DNA of 30,158 nt from an uncultured Bacteroidales bacterium (GCA_934692905.1 CAKUUM010000029.1:1-30158); one strand, 5' to 3'; positions 6,650 through 15,121 are shown, numbered from the stretch's first letter. The notes: generated by a model not told the origin, from the letters alone. A program made the numbers and translations.

Positions 6650-6695
6650 ACTATAAAGTGAGGACATAAATAAGGATAATAATAAGAGCAATATA

Positions 6696-7580
6696 ATGAC
6701 AAAGAATATAGCATTTATCATCAACCCCATATCGGGGACGAGGACGAAAAGCCGCATACCGAAACTGATTAAAGAACTGCTGGACAGAGAGCAGTTCTCG
6801 CCGACGGTGGTGTTTACGGAGTATGCGGGGCATGCCACGCAACTCGCACAGCAGTTTGCGCAAGAGGGCTACTACGCCGTAGTGGCAGTAGGCGGTGACG
6901 GCACCATCAACGAGGTAGCCAACGGAGTACGCGACACAGACACCGCCATGGGTATCGTTCCCAACGGCAGCGGGAACGGCTTTGCACGGCACTTGGGCAT
7001 ATCCACCCGCCTCAACCGCGCCATCGAGATGCTCAACCGCTCGGAGGTTATCTCGGCGGACTACGGGTTCGTGAACGAGCGTCCGTTCTTCAGCACGTGC
7101 GGGATTGGCTTCGATGCATTGGTGGCACACCAGTTCGCCACAGGCAGCAGCCGCGGGTTCAAGACCTACTTGCAGAACATCATCAAAGACCTCTTTCAGT
7201 ACCAGCCCGAGACGTATCACCTTGTGGGTGAGGGGATTGACCAGACGGTAACGGCGTTCCTCATCACGTTTGCCAACGCGGGGCAATGGGGCTACGACGC
7301 CTATATCGCCCCCAAAGCGAGTATCCAAGACGGGCTGATGGACATCGCCATCGTGAGCAAGTTTCCGATGTACGCCGCCCCCGGACTGGCGCTGAGCCTG
7401 TTCACCAAGCATATCGACGAAGACCTGTATGTCAATACGATACGCACACGTGAGGTGACGCTTCTGCGCGAGAAAGAGGGACCCATGCACATCGACGGCG
7501 ACCCCGTGATGATGCCCCGGGAGTTGCACCTCCGCATCGTGGCGGACGGGATAAAATTGCTGGTGGAAAAACGATTTTAA
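6696..7580 (+). CDS. Diacylglycerol/sphingosine kinase-family lipid kinase (YegS/LcbK-like)
   Basis: The protein has 294 residues, the usual family length. The enzyme transfers phosphate from ATP or GTP to a lipid hydroxyl (diacylglycerol, phosphatidylglycerol or, in sphingolipid-making Bacteroidales, a long-chain base). Motifs in order: NPISGTRTKS (residues ~9-18, nucleotide-binding start), GGDGTINEVANGV (~66-78, the family signature), PNGSGNGFARHLG (~88-100), and a C-terminal MHIDGDPV (~265-272) that matches the conserved acidic site. No signal peptide or membrane segment, as expected for a cytosolic enzyme working at the inner membrane. It has its own promoter at 6552 and lies 63 bp upstream of dut. 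The family is certain; the exact lipid substrate cannot be read from the sequence. Confidence 0.9.
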   Translation: MTKNIAFIINPISGTRTKSRIPKLIKELLDREQFSPTVVFTEYAGHATQLAQQFAQEGYYAVVAVGGDGTINEVANGVRDTDTAMGIVPNGSGNGFARHLGISTRLNRAIEMLNRSEVISADYGFVNERPFFSTCGIGFDALVAHQFATGSSRGFKTYLQNIIKDLFQYQPETYHLVGEGIDQTVTAFLITFANAGQWGYDAYIAPKASIQDGLMDIAIVSKFPMYAAPGLALSLFTKHIDEDLYVNTIRTREVTLLREKEGPMHIDGDPVMMPRELHLRIVADGIKLLVEKRF

Positions 7581-7605
7581 GTAGATGGTATACTACTGTA
7601 AACAA

Positions 7606-7636
7606 AAATCGTACATCGTAAATTCGTAAATCGTAC
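7606..7636. repeat. Short direct repeat in the kinase-dut gap
   Basis: AAATCGTAC occurs at 7606-7614 and 7628-7636 with a 22-bp step, separated by another ATCGTA word. It sits just before the dut start and has no known role. Confidence 0.45.
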
Positions 7637-7643
7637 ACTCAAC

Positions 7644-8078
7644 ATGACCATAAAGATAATCAACAAAAGCAACAACCCGATGCCACGGTATGAGAGCGAG
7701 CAGGCGGCGGGCATGGACATAAGGTGCAACATCGCGGAGCCTGTGGTGCTGCAACCCTTGGAGCGCAAACTGCTGCCGACGGGGCTGTACATCGAGTTGC
7801 CCGTGGGCTATGAGGCACAGATTCGTCCGCGTAGCGGACTGGCACTCAAACGCGGACTGACAGTACTCAACACGCCCGGGACGATAGATGCCGACTACCG
7901 CGGCGAGGTGGGCGTGATACTCATCAACCTCAGCAACGAGCCCCAGACCATCGAACCCGGGGAACGTATATGCCAAATGGTGATTGCCAGACACGAACAT
8001 GCTGATATACAAGCCGTTGACATACTGAGCGAGACGGAGAGAGGTGCAGGTGGTTTCGGACATAGCGGAGTGAAATAA
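7644..8078 (+). CDS. dut: Deoxyuridine 5'-triphosphate nucleotidohydrolase (dUTPase)
   Basis: The protein has 144 residues, a standard trimeric dUTPase. It hydrolyses dUTP to dUMP and pyrophosphate, keeping uracil out of DNA and supplying dUMP for thymidylate synthesis. The five family motifs are visible: AAGMDIRC (~21-28), RPRSGLALKRG (~61-71), GTIDADYRGEVGV (~79-91, with the catalytic Asp and the uracil-binding hairpin), GERICQMV (~106-113), and the C-terminal RGAGGFGHSG arm that closes over the substrate. ATG 7644 gives the full motif 1 with a normal lead. The next gene (TPR protein) starts 23 bp downstream, so the two are probably co-transcribed. Confidence 0.95.
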   Translation: MTIKIINKSNNPMPRYESEQAAGMDIRCNIAEPVVLQPLERKLLPTGLYIELPVGYEAQIRPRSGLALKRGLTVLNTPGTIDADYRGEVGVILINLSNEPQTIEPGERICQMVIARHEHADIQAVDILSETERGAGGFGHSGVK

Positions 8079-8101
8079 CAATACAAAATGCACAATGCGT
8101 A

Positions 8102-9088
8102 ATGCGCAATTATCGTTGTAAGTACATAGTTTTCAGCATCTTGCTCCTGTTGGTAACAGGGGTGCAGACCCTGTACGCCCAAATGAGTGTGGAGCAGGAA
8201 CAGCAGTTCCTGTACTATTTCTACGAGGCGCAGCGGCTGATTCAGGCGGAGGATTTGGACAAAGCATGGGAGGTGGTGCAGTTCTGTCAGGAGTTGAACC
8301 CCAACGATGCCACGACCAACAACTATATGGGGTGTTTCCTCGAGGCGATGCACCGAGAGCAGGACGCCCTACCCTACTTCAGGCGTGCGTATCAGTTGGC
8401 GCCCGACGAGTACTGGTACCGCTATGCGCTGATGTTGCTGCAGACTGAGCAGAAGCCGCAACAGAAAGAGGCTATCCGCCTGATGGAGGGCGTGGCGGCG
8501 CACAACAAACAGGACGCCGACGTGCGCGAAATGCTGCAAAAGGCATACATCGTGACAGGTGCATACAAAAAGGCGTTGGCTATGCAGGAGCAGTTGGACT
8601 CGATAAACGGTTACGACGCCATGAGTGCGATGCAACGTTACCGGCTTAACGTGCTGATGCACAACAACAAACAAGCCATCGCCGAGATAGAACGCTACTT
8701 GGACTTGGACCCCGACAACGGGCAGTTTCAGGTCTTCAGGCTGCAACTCTACGAGCAAACCCGGCAACCCGCCGCCAAGATGGTGGAGGCGTACTCGGCA
8801 GTACTGCGGTTCGAACCTCGTAACCCGATGTTAATGAACAACTTGGCATGGAGCCTGTGCATATCGGGCGGGGACTTGGACAGGGCGGAACAACTCTCCC
8901 GTATGACCATTATGAGCGACCCGTCGAACCCCGTATACTTGGATACATACGCATGGATAATGTACCACAAAGGCGACTACGAGACGGCATGGTTCTACAT
9001 CCAACGGGCTATGGAACACGCTGATGCTGATACAGATAAGGAGATACGGTCGCACTACAAAGCCATCCAAAAGAAACAGAAGAAATGA
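8102..9088 (+). CDS. Periplasmic tetratricopeptide-repeat protein
   Basis: The protein has 328 residues. Residues ~8-26 form a hydrophobic signal sequence ending in LYAQ, so export to the periplasm is likely. The rest is helical TPR: AWEVVQFCQELNPNDATTNNYMG (~53-75), ALPYFRRAYQLAPDEYWYRYALM (~84-106), a divergent stretch, and two clear C-terminal repeats, YSAVLRFEPRNPMLMNNLAW and LSRMTIMSDPSNPVYLDTYAW, plus a short tail. The protein is a scaffold for protein contacts rather than an enzyme. It overlaps the next gene by 4 bp (ATGA at 9085). The dut-TPR-DUF4292-M23 order is, as I recall it, shared among Bacteroidales, which suggests a joint envelope role with the EnvC-like protein. Partners are inference. 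Confidence 0.82.
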   Translation: MRNYRCKYIVFSILLLLVTGVQTLYAQMSVEQEQQFLYYFYEAQRLIQAEDLDKAWEVVQFCQELNPNDATTNNYMGCFLEAMHREQDALPYFRRAYQLAPDEYWYRYALMLLQTEQKPQQKEAIRLMEGVAAHNKQDADVREMLQKAYIVTGAYKKALAMQEQLDSINGYDAMSAMQRYRLNVLMHNNKQAIAEIERYLDLDPDNGQFQVFRLQLYEQTRQPAAKMVEAYSAVLRFEPRNPMLMNNLAWSLCISGGDLDRAEQLSRMTIMSDPSNPVYLDTYAWIMYHKGDYETAWFYIQRAMEHADADTDKEIRSHYKAIQKKQKK

Positions 9089-9621
9089 ACAAGAGACTGA
9101 CAATATGGATTGCCCTGCTGTGCATAGTGGCGTTGAGTTCATGCCGTGTGCAGAAAGATGTGCCCGCGCACTACCATACCCTGAACCAGCGTGCCTCCGC
9201 TACATTGGTATTGGACGAGCACAGATACTCCATGAGTTGCACCATGCAAGTGTGGCGGAATGAGTTGGTAGTCATATCGTTACAGCCTATGCTCGGCATC
9301 GAGATGGCACGCATAGAAGCCACTCGGGACAGCGTATGGGTGTTCGACAAAATGAACCGCCGCTATGCCGTGTTGGGTTATCACGATGCGGCATGCAAGA
9401 TACAGCCATTGCCGAGTTACAAGATGATACAAGACTTTGTTACTGAGCCTGTTACGCCAAAGAAGTCTGCCAAAGTGAGCAGGACTTTCACGGCTGGGGA
9501 GCATCGTCTGCAAGTGGACTGCACCTTCAGCAGCCGCGAGTTCGACACCCTGAAAAAGCCCAACCGGCAGGACACACGCAAATACAAACGGGTATCCCTA
9601 CACACGATATTGCCAATATGA
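9085..9621 (+). CDS. DUF4292 lipoprotein
   Basis: The protein has 178 residues with a lipoprotein signal: hydrophobic residues 6-18 then LSSC with the acylated Cys at residue 20. The mature part begins RVQKDVPAHYHTLNQRASATLVLDE and reads as a beta-rich fold (SMSCTMQVWRNELVVISLQP, GIEMARIEATRDSVWVFDKM), which resembles LolA/LolB-type lipoprotein carriers in outline. This matches DUF4292. A role in outer-membrane lipoprotein handling is a reasonable guess from the fold but is not proved. It overlaps the upstream TPR gene and the downstream EnvC-like gene by 4 bp each, so the three are translated together. Confidence 0.82.
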   Translation: MNKRLTIWIALLCIVALSSCRVQKDVPAHYHTLNQRASATLVLDEHRYSMSCTMQVWRNELVVISLQPMLGIEMARIEATRDSVWVFDKMNRRYAVLGYHDAACKIQPLPSYKMIQDFVTEPVTPKKSAKVSRTFTAGEHRLQVDCTFSSREFDTLKKPNRQDTRKYKRVSLHTILPI

Positions 9622-10787
9622 GACGACACCTTATATATATAGTGTGCGCATTGCTGACCGCGCTGCCCGTGTCGGCAGAGAGCGTGAAGGAGTTGCAGAA
9701 GAAACAGCGCGAACTGCAACAGCAGTTGGAGCAGACGAACAAAATGATCCATCAGACCAAGAAGACGGAGACGGCAACCGTGAACAAACTGAACCTGCTG
9801 AACAACGACATCCGCATACGAAAGCAGTTGATTGCAACCATCAACTCGGAGATTTCCGCGCTCGACCGTGAGATGGACGGTCTGCGCAAGCAGCGTCAGA
9901 GCCTGCAAGAGGAGTTGGAGGCGTGCAAACAAGACTACGCCAAGTTGGTTCGCGAGACACACTACGCGGACATACAGCAGTCGCCGCTGCTGTTCCTGCT
10001 GTCGGCAAAGGACTTCCAGCAGATGCTGCGCCGCATACAGTACATGCAGCAGTTTGCGGCATACCGCAAGGAACAGGTGAAGAAGATTGAGGGGTTGCAG
10101 ACGGATATTGACATACAGAATGACCTTCTGGCACAACGCCGTGACGACCGCGCCGCGGCACTCAAGACCCAAAAGCGCGAACAGGAGAAACTGGCAAAAG
10201 ATGAGCGGCAGCAACGGACTATGCTCCAAAGCCTGAAAAAGCAGGAGAAGAACCTACTCGCCAAACAGAAGAAGCAGCAACAGCAAGTGGACGCCCTCAA
10301 CAGAAAGATAGAGGAGATGGTGGCAAAGCAGGTACGCACCACGACCACCCTCACCAAAGAACAGAAGTTGATAGCGGGCGGCTTCGAGGCCAACCAAGGA
10401 CGACTGCCATGGCCCGTGGAGAAAGGGTATATCAGCGGTTACTTCGGCAAGCACCAACACCCTGTGCATGAGCACGTTACGGTGGACAACAAGGGTATCT
10501 ACCTGCAAACCGTGCAGGGCGCAGACGCGCGGGCGATATACGAGGGCGAGGTGACATGGTGCGCCCAGATGAACGGCAACTATGCGGTAATCGTGCAGCA
10601 CGGTAACTACCGGAGTGTCTATTCGCCGCTGAAGAAGATTTACGTCAAGCAGGGCGACAAACTGAAAGCCAAACAGGCTATCGGCAGTATCTACACCGAT
10701 GCCTCGGAGGACAACAAGACAGAACTTTATTTCCAGATATACAAGGACCGCTCCATACTGAACCCCAGCCTCTGGTTGGCACAGTAG
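9618..10787 (+). CDS. EnvC-like murein hydrolase activator (coiled coil plus degenerate M23 domain)
   Basis: The protein has 389 residues. A signal peptide (~1-20, ending VSA) is followed by a long coiled coil (~22-255) rich in Gln, Lys, Arg and Glu in two segments, and a C-terminal LytM/M23 domain from ~265. In that domain the first metal site reads HQHPVHEHVTVDNKGIYL instead of a canonical HxxxD, and the HxH site reads HGNYRSVYSPLKKIY, so the zinc ligands and catalytic His are not complete. This is the layout of EnvC/NlpD-type activators, which switch on N-acetylmuramoyl-L-alanine amidases at the septum rather than cutting peptidoglycan themselves. It overlaps the DUF4292 gene by 4 bp and lies 20 bp before the FKBP lipoprotein gene. 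The family call is firm; the absence of catalysis is inferred from the motifs. Confidence 0.88.
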   Translation: MRRHLIYIVCALLTALPVSAESVKELQKKQRELQQQLEQTNKMIHQTKKTETATVNKLNLLNNDIRIRKQLIATINSEISALDREMDGLRKQRQSLQEELEACKQDYAKLVRETHYADIQQSPLLFLLSAKDFQQMLRRIQYMQQFAAYRKEQVKKIEGLQTDIDIQNDLLAQRRDDRAAALKTQKREQEKLAKDERQQRTMLQSLKKQEKNLLAKQKKQQQQVDALNRKIEEMVAKQVRTTTTLTKEQKLIAGGFEANQGRLPWPVEKGYISGYFGKHQHPVHEHVTVDNKGIYLQTVQGADARAIYEGEVTWCAQMNGNYAVIVQHGNYRSVYSPLKKIYVKQGDKLKAKQAIGSIYTDASEDNKTELYFQIYKDRSILNPSLWLAQ

Positions 10788-10807
10788 GAGCACATAACAG
10801 ACTGATT

Positions 10808-11287
10808 ATGAACAAGAAGTATTGGATAGGACTGCTGCTGATAATAGTGGCATTGAGCGGTTGCAAGCAGAACGACTGGTTGGACTGGAAGGCGCAGAAC
10901 GAGTTGTGGCTCATAGAGAACGCCAAGCGTGAGGGAGTAATAACCACCCCCACGGGGTTGCAGTACGAAATCATACAGTCGGGACCCGATACGGGCTACC
11001 CGTTGCGCCCCGATGACTCCAAAGTAGTGACTATCAGTTACAAAGGCAGTCTCATCAATGGCTACCAATTCGATGAATCACAGTCTTATTCCGCATATAC
11101 CAATAGTTTTGTATCAGGTTTCACGGAGGGATTGAAGAGAATGAAACAGTTTGACAAGTACAGGTTGTATATCCCTTGGAACTTGGGCTACGGAAGTAAA
11201 GGGAATAGTGTCGCCGAGGGGAATAGCAGTTACATTCCCCCTTATACCACGCTGATTTTTGAGGTGACATTAGAGAGCGTCAACTAA
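10808..11287 (+). CDS. FKBP-type peptidyl-prolyl isomerase lipoprotein
   Basis: The protein has 159 residues. The N-terminus MNKKYWIGLLLIIVALSGC is a lipoprotein signal with Cys 19 acylated. After a helical linker (NDWLDWKAQNELWLIENAKREGV with a GLQYEI strand) comes an FKBP fold: VVTISYKGSLINGYQFDES, FVSGFTEGLKRMKQFDKYRLYIPWNLGYG, and YIPPYTTLIFEVTLESVN. These match the standard V-x-Y-G-x-L-x-G-x-FD, G-(W/F)-x-E-G, YG and IPP-x-(A/T)-x-L-x-F-x-V-x-L motifs. It would speed proline isomerisation of proteins at the periplasmic face of a membrane. It ends in TAATG, the stop overlapping the next start by one base, so the next gene is translationally coupled. Confidence 0.88.
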   Translation: MNKKYWIGLLLIIVALSGCKQNDWLDWKAQNELWLIENAKREGVITTPTGLQYEIIQSGPDTGYPLRPDDSKVVTISYKGSLINGYQFDESQSYSAYTNSFVSGFTEGLKRMKQFDKYRLYIPWNLGYGSKGNSVAEGNSSYIPPYTTLIFEVTLESVN

Positions 11288-11751
11288 TGCTAAAGCGTTG
11301 GTTTGCAATAGGTTGTGTAGCATTAGGATTATTGGCATGTGACGACAATTCGTATCGGGAAAGTCCTGTGCCCTATGCCCCTGTGCAATACACCATCCAC
11401 ATCACCACAGAGCACCCTAACTTCATGAAAGACAATGGGTTCCAAACACTGTCTCCCATCACGGAGCGTCGTTTTGATAACGATTTCATCGGCTATGCAG
11501 GATTGCTCGTGTGGGTGGACGGATTCAACAACTATCGCGCCGCCGACTTGTGCTGCCCCAATTGTCTTAATCGCAACAAACCCATCAAAATAGATGGTAT
11601 GTTTGCCGTTTGCCCGACCTGCGGAGAGCAATTCGACTTGGTTAGCGGCTTTGGCACCCCGCAAACAGGAGTCACAGGCTACTCCCTGAAGCCCTATCAT
11701 GTGCGGGAATCAAACACTATGTCTGGTTACAAGTTAGTGGTATCCAATTAG
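11287..11751 (+). CDS. Lipoprotein with a Cys4 knuckle, Rieske-like fold outline
   Basis: The protein has 154 residues. Residues 1-17 are hydrophobic and end in GLLAC, the lipobox Cys at 18. The body has two CxxC-type knuckles, CCPNC (~94-98) and CPTC (~114-117), within a pattern (…CCPNC…DGMFAVCPTCGEQFDLVSGFGTPQTGVTGYSLKPYHV) that recalls the Rieske layout of two metal loops and a final Y strand, but with cysteines in place of the His ligands. That suits a zinc or possibly iron site. I do not know a named function. The start overlaps the FKBP stop by one base and the next gene begins 2 bp after its stop, so it sits in the middle of a tightly packed operon with an envelope chaperone and a DNA-repair enzyme. 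Confidence 0.7.
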   Translation: MLKRWFAIGCVALGLLACDDNSYRESPVPYAPVQYTIHITTEHPNFMKDNGFQTLSPITERRFDNDFIGYAGLLVWVDGFNNYRAADLCCPNCLNRNKPIKIDGMFAVCPTCGEQFDLVSGFGTPQTGVTGYSLKPYHVRESNTMSGYKLVVSN

Positions 11752-11753
11752 TT

Positions 11754-14700
11754 ATGCTCAGTATCTACAAGGCATCGGCAGGCAGCGGAAAGACCTACAC
11801 GCTGACGCGCGAGTATCTGAAGATGATGCTCACGGATTATCGGGAGACCACCGACAATCGCTTGCCGCACAGCCATATCCTGGCAGTCACCTTCACCAAG
11901 AAAGCCACAGCCGAGATGAAGGAGCGCATACTGCAATCGCTTTATACACTGTCAGTTACGCCAGCAGAGTCGCCTTACCTCAGCGACCTTATGCGCGAGT
12001 GCGAACTACGGCAGGACGAGATACAGGCACGCGCCCGCAAACTGATGGTGGGCATACTGCAGGACTACACGCATTTCTCCGTTTCCACCATCGACGGGTT
12101 CTTCCAGCAGGTCATCCGCACCTTTGCCATGGAACTCGGGCTCCCCACCACCTACGACCTGTCCATGGACGGCGAAGAAATCATCCTCCAAGCCGTGGAC
12201 GATGTCTTCCGGCAAGTACGCACAGCAGCCGACGGCAATGATGCCGTCACCTCATGGCTGACCGCTTTTGCGCAGGACAATATCGACAACGACAGCCGCT
12301 GGAACCCCCAAGATGCCGTCGGACGTTTCTCGCGGGAACTCCTGCGCGAACAACTGATACGCCACCTCGCCGAGGTGCGCAAAGCCTTTGCCGACAAAGA
12401 TGGACTGCGTCTCTATCAGATCGAACTCAAACGCATCTGCACAGATACCGAACAGGAAATCAAGCAGTTGCAAAACCAAGTCCGCACCCTCACCAACGAC
12501 ATCGAAGGGCTCAACAAGAACGCCCTCGCGCCTTTCACCAAGCCCGTTGGCGACCTTGTGGACAAAGGCCTCGGGGCTACGTTCCTGAAGGTGCTGGACA
12601 ATCCCAAGTCCATCTGCACCGTCTCCAAGACCACCAAGGCGCAACAAGCGGAGATTGCCGCGCTCTATGAGCAGCACCTGCAACCGCTCTTCGAGCAGAT
12701 GTATATATTGTTCGCGGACGCGCGCATGCGCGACTACTACACTGCCGCCGCCATACTCCGCAACCTCTACGCCACGGGGCTTCTGCAAGATGTGGCAGGG
12801 CAGGTCGAATCCACCAACCGACGACTCGGGCGACTGCCCATCTCGGATATAAATATGCTGATTAACAGCATCATAGACGGTCAGGACGCACCCTTTATCT
12901 ACGAGCGTATCGGGCAGTATCTCCACCATTTTATGATGGACGAGTTTCAGGACACCAGCAGCCTCCAGTGGGAGAATTTCCGCCCGCTCATACAAGAAGC
13001 GGAGGCGGTCAACCGCTCCAACCTCATTGTCGGCGACGTCAAACAGAGCATCTACCGCTGGCGCAACTCCGAGTGGCGCCTGTTGGACGATGTGGAACGT
13101 GAGTTTTCCAACACCTGCCTGCCCGCCATGAAGGACAACTGGCGCACGGCACCCGTGGTAGTGGCTGAAAATGAGGAGATTATATCACGATACAGCAACT
13201 GGGTAGCCGACCGGTTGGATGCCGATTCCGCAGAGTGGAAGGTCAACGGGCTATCGGATTCCGTACGGCGTATCTATGCCCCGCAGAGTGTCCATCAGGA
13301 GGCGCAGAAGCACCTTCCGGGCGTTTTCCAAATGCAGTTCTTCGACGGCGAAGACGCTGACACTCAATGCCTTGACGCACTCCCGCCGTTGTTGGAGCAA
13401 CTGCGCGACGAGGGGTTTGCTATGGGTGATGTGGCTATGCTCGTACGGCAGACGCGCGAAGCCGAAACCCTCTCCCACTTCCTCATCGACCACGGCTACA
13501 ACGTGCAATCGGCAGAGGGCTTGCGTGTGCAGTCGCACCCCGCCGTACAACTGATTGTCTGCCTCCTGCAGCAACAGGTCTTCCGTCAGCAAGACACTGT
13601 CAATGAGATAGTTGACGCACAAATCCGGCTGTTGCACCCCGTCTTCACCGACGACGAAACCGCTGCCATTGAGCATGCCCGTCTCCTGCCGCTCTACGAG
13701 CAGGTGCAATCGCTCATCGCCGCGCTCCGTCTCACCGAGCAGGAGGGTGCCCTACCCTACCTCACCACCTTTCAGGACTACGTCTATCAGTTCACGCAGA
13801 GCCGCGTAGCGGATGTCGCTTCTTTCCTCGACTACTGGGAGCGCAAGTCGCGGCGTGCCTCCGTGCCCTCCCCCGATGCCGGCGATGCCATCCGCATCAT
13901 GACCATTCACAGCAGCAAGGGACTCGAGTTCGACGTCGTCATACTCCCCTTCCTCACGTGGGATGTGATGAAGATTCGCGCCACCGAAGTCCTCTGGTGC
14001 GCCCCGCAAACAGAGCCGTTCAGCCGTATGCCGCTGGTGGCTGTCCCCGCAAGCAGCAAGTTGCTAAACACTTGGTTCCGTGATGATTACATACACGAAG
14101 TGGTGTCGCAATACATCGACAACCTCAACCTCACCTACGTAGCCTTCACGCGTCCCAAATACCGCCTCTACGCCTTCGGCGAAATGTGCCCGCAGGACTC
14201 CAAAGGCAACCCGAAAATCGCCAACGTGGGGCACCTCTTATCCTACCTCTACCGCAGCGATTTGGACGAAACCAACACCTATCTCCGCACCGCGGAAGGG
14301 GATTTAAGCCCCCGCAAACACGCCGAAACCGCCGACGCGCACACCCGCCCGGCGCAGTATGTCTCCTCGCCCATCGGCGAACGGCTCGTGCTCCGCAGCC
14401 GCGCAGAAGACGATTTCACGCCCGACACCCCATTGGCAACCATCGACCTCGGCATCCTGATGCACGAATGGCTGTCAGGCATCACCACGTGGGGCGACGC
14501 GGACCCCTCTTTGCAACGCCTTTTGGACAGCGGACGTGTCACCGCCGCGCAAGCCCCGTTGCTCCGCGAGCAACTGCAACAACTACGGCAATTACTTGAT
14601 AAAGAACAACATACAGACTGGTTCGATGGCACCTATACCGTCCTTACCGAGCGCGACATCCTCGTCCCCGGCGGCAACACCTACCGCCCCGACCGTGTGA

Positions 14701-14867
14701 TGCTCAGCGGCAACCATGCCGTCGTCATCGACTACAAGTTCGGCTCCGAGCACAAGCGCCAATACCACGAACAGGTGCGCGACTACATGACCCTCTTGCA
14801 AACAATGGGCTACACCGTCGACGGCTACCTTATCTATGTGGCAATGAGTAAGATAGAGCAGGTGTAA
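11754..14867 (+). CDS. UvrD-family helicase-nuclease (AddA/RecB-like)
   Basis: The protein has 1037 residues. It is the main subunit of an AddAB/RecBCD-type enzyme that unwinds and trims DNA double-strand ends before RecA loading. Motifs in order: Walker A ASAGSGKT (residues ~7-14), motif Ia AVTFTKKATAEMKERI (~43-58), Walker B DEFQD (~396-400), motif III VGDVKQSIYRWR (~424-435), motif V TIHSSKGLEFDVV (~716-728), motif VI YVAFTRPK (~796-803), and a C-terminal RecB-type nuclease with DRVM…VVIDYKFG…Y (~980-1020). The D/IDYK pair matches the PD-(D/E)xK catalytic core, and the fourth ligand may be provided upstream. The start is ATG 11754, 2 bp after the lipoprotein stop. The expected second nuclease subunit (AddB) is not next to it in this window; downstream is a 280-bp gap and an acyltransferase. 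Confidence 0.9.
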   Translation: MLSIYKASAGSGKTYTLTREYLKMMLTDYRETTDNRLPHSHILAVTFTKKATAEMKERILQSLYTLSVTPAESPYLSDLMRECELRQDEIQARARKLMVGILQDYTHFSVSTIDGFFQQVIRTFAMELGLPTTYDLSMDGEEIILQAVDDVFRQVRTAADGNDAVTSWLTAFAQDNIDNDSRWNPQDAVGRFSRELLREQLIRHLAEVRKAFADKDGLRLYQIELKRICTDTEQEIKQLQNQVRTLTNDIEGLNKNALAPFTKPVGDLVDKGLGATFLKVLDNPKSICTVSKTTKAQQAEIAALYEQHLQPLFEQMYILFADARMRDYYTAAAILRNLYATGLLQDVAGQVESTNRRLGRLPISDINMLINSIIDGQDAPFIYERIGQYLHHFMMDEFQDTSSLQWENFRPLIQEAEAVNRSNLIVGDVKQSIYRWRNSEWRLLDDVEREFSNTCLPAMKDNWRTAPVVVAENEEIISRYSNWVADRLDADSAEWKVNGLSDSVRRIYAPQSVHQEAQKHLPGVFQMQFFDGEDADTQCLDALPPLLEQLRDEGFAMGDVAMLVRQTREAETLSHFLIDHGYNVQSAEGLRVQSHPAVQLIVCLLQQQVFRQQDTVNEIVDAQIRLLHPVFTDDETAAIEHARLLPLYEQVQSLIAALRLTEQEGALPYLTTFQDYVYQFTQSRVADVASFLDYWERKSRRASVPSPDAGDAIRIMTIHSSKGLEFDVVILPFLTWDVMKIRATEVLWCAPQTEPFSRMPLVAVPASSKLLNTWFRDDYIHEVVSQYIDNLNLTYVAFTRPKYRLYAFGEMCPQDSKGNPKIANVGHLLSYLYRSDLDETNTYLRTAEGDLSPRKHAETADAHTRPAQYVSSPIGERLVLRSRAEDDFTPDTPLATIDLGILMHEWLSGITTWGDADPSLQRLLDSGRVTAAQAPLLREQLQQLRQLLDKEQHTDWFDGTYTVLTERDILVPGGNTYRPDRVMLSGNHAVVIDYKFGSEHKRQYHEQVRDYMTLLQTMGYTVDGYLIYVAMSKIEQV

Positions 14868-14942
14868 TCCCCACGCATTCCCTCTGGATTCCCGCCAAAC
14901 ACTCGCCGGATATCCCCTCATTTTCCATATTGTTTCTCGGCA

Positions 14943-14959
14943 GGGCGATACTATCGCCC
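14943..14959. terminator. Hairpin after the helicase gene
   Basis: GGGCGAT (14943-14949) pairs with ATCGCCC (14953-14959) across ACT, 76 bp after the helicase stop. The stem is strong but no T-run follows, so it is a possible rather than a clear terminator for the long operon. Confidence 0.35.
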
Positions 14960-14991
14960 GCTCATCATCTCGTGTATTTGTCGGGGTAAGT

Positions 14992-15045
14992 GTATGTGAT
15001 TAGTATGTGATTAGTATGTGGTTAGTATGTGATTAGTATGTGATT
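14992..15045. repeat. 11-bp tandem repeat, five units
   Basis: GTATGTGATTA at 14992-15002, 15003-15013 and 15025-15035, with one variant GTATGTGGTTA at 15014-15024 and a last unit GTATGTGATT at 15036-15045. It lies between the helicase gene and the promoter at 15091. The near-perfect identity suggests recent expansion. Confidence 0.95.
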
Positions 15046-15090
15046 CTGCCGACCTTGTCGAGGGCTTGCCGCGCCATTACGCATTATTTT

Positions 15091-15121
15091 TTGATTCTTT
15101 CGCAAATTTTTATTATCTTTG
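15091..15121 (+). promoter_or_regulatory. Bacteroidota promoter for the acyltransferase gene
   Basis: TTG at 15091-15093, a 20-bp spacer, and TATCTTTG at 15114-15121, 26 bp before ATG 15148. It likely drives the acyltransferase, the DUF3791 module and the glycosyltransferases, since no other promoter was found before 18.6 kb. Confidence 0.7.

Larger units (their letters stand above)
5989..6695. other. Long intergenic region without a recognisable gene
   Basis: About 700 bp with no supported coding sequence. It holds a hairpin GCCCAAAATG (6311-6320)/CATTTTGGGC (6331-6340) followed by an A-run, a partial direct repeat of that arm near 6234, an orphan promoter (6358-6389), a purine-rich repeat (6425-6530), the lipid-kinase promoter (6552-6582) and a C/G-rich palindrome (6633-6649). 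The part from 6000 to 6230 is AT-rich with repeated TTAACGG words and shows nothing further. Confidence 0.5.

Noticed and set aside
6651..7529. A 292-codon minus-strand frame opposite the lipid kinase
   Set aside because: The plus-strand gene has complete kinase motifs; the minus frame has low-complexity composition and matches nothing.
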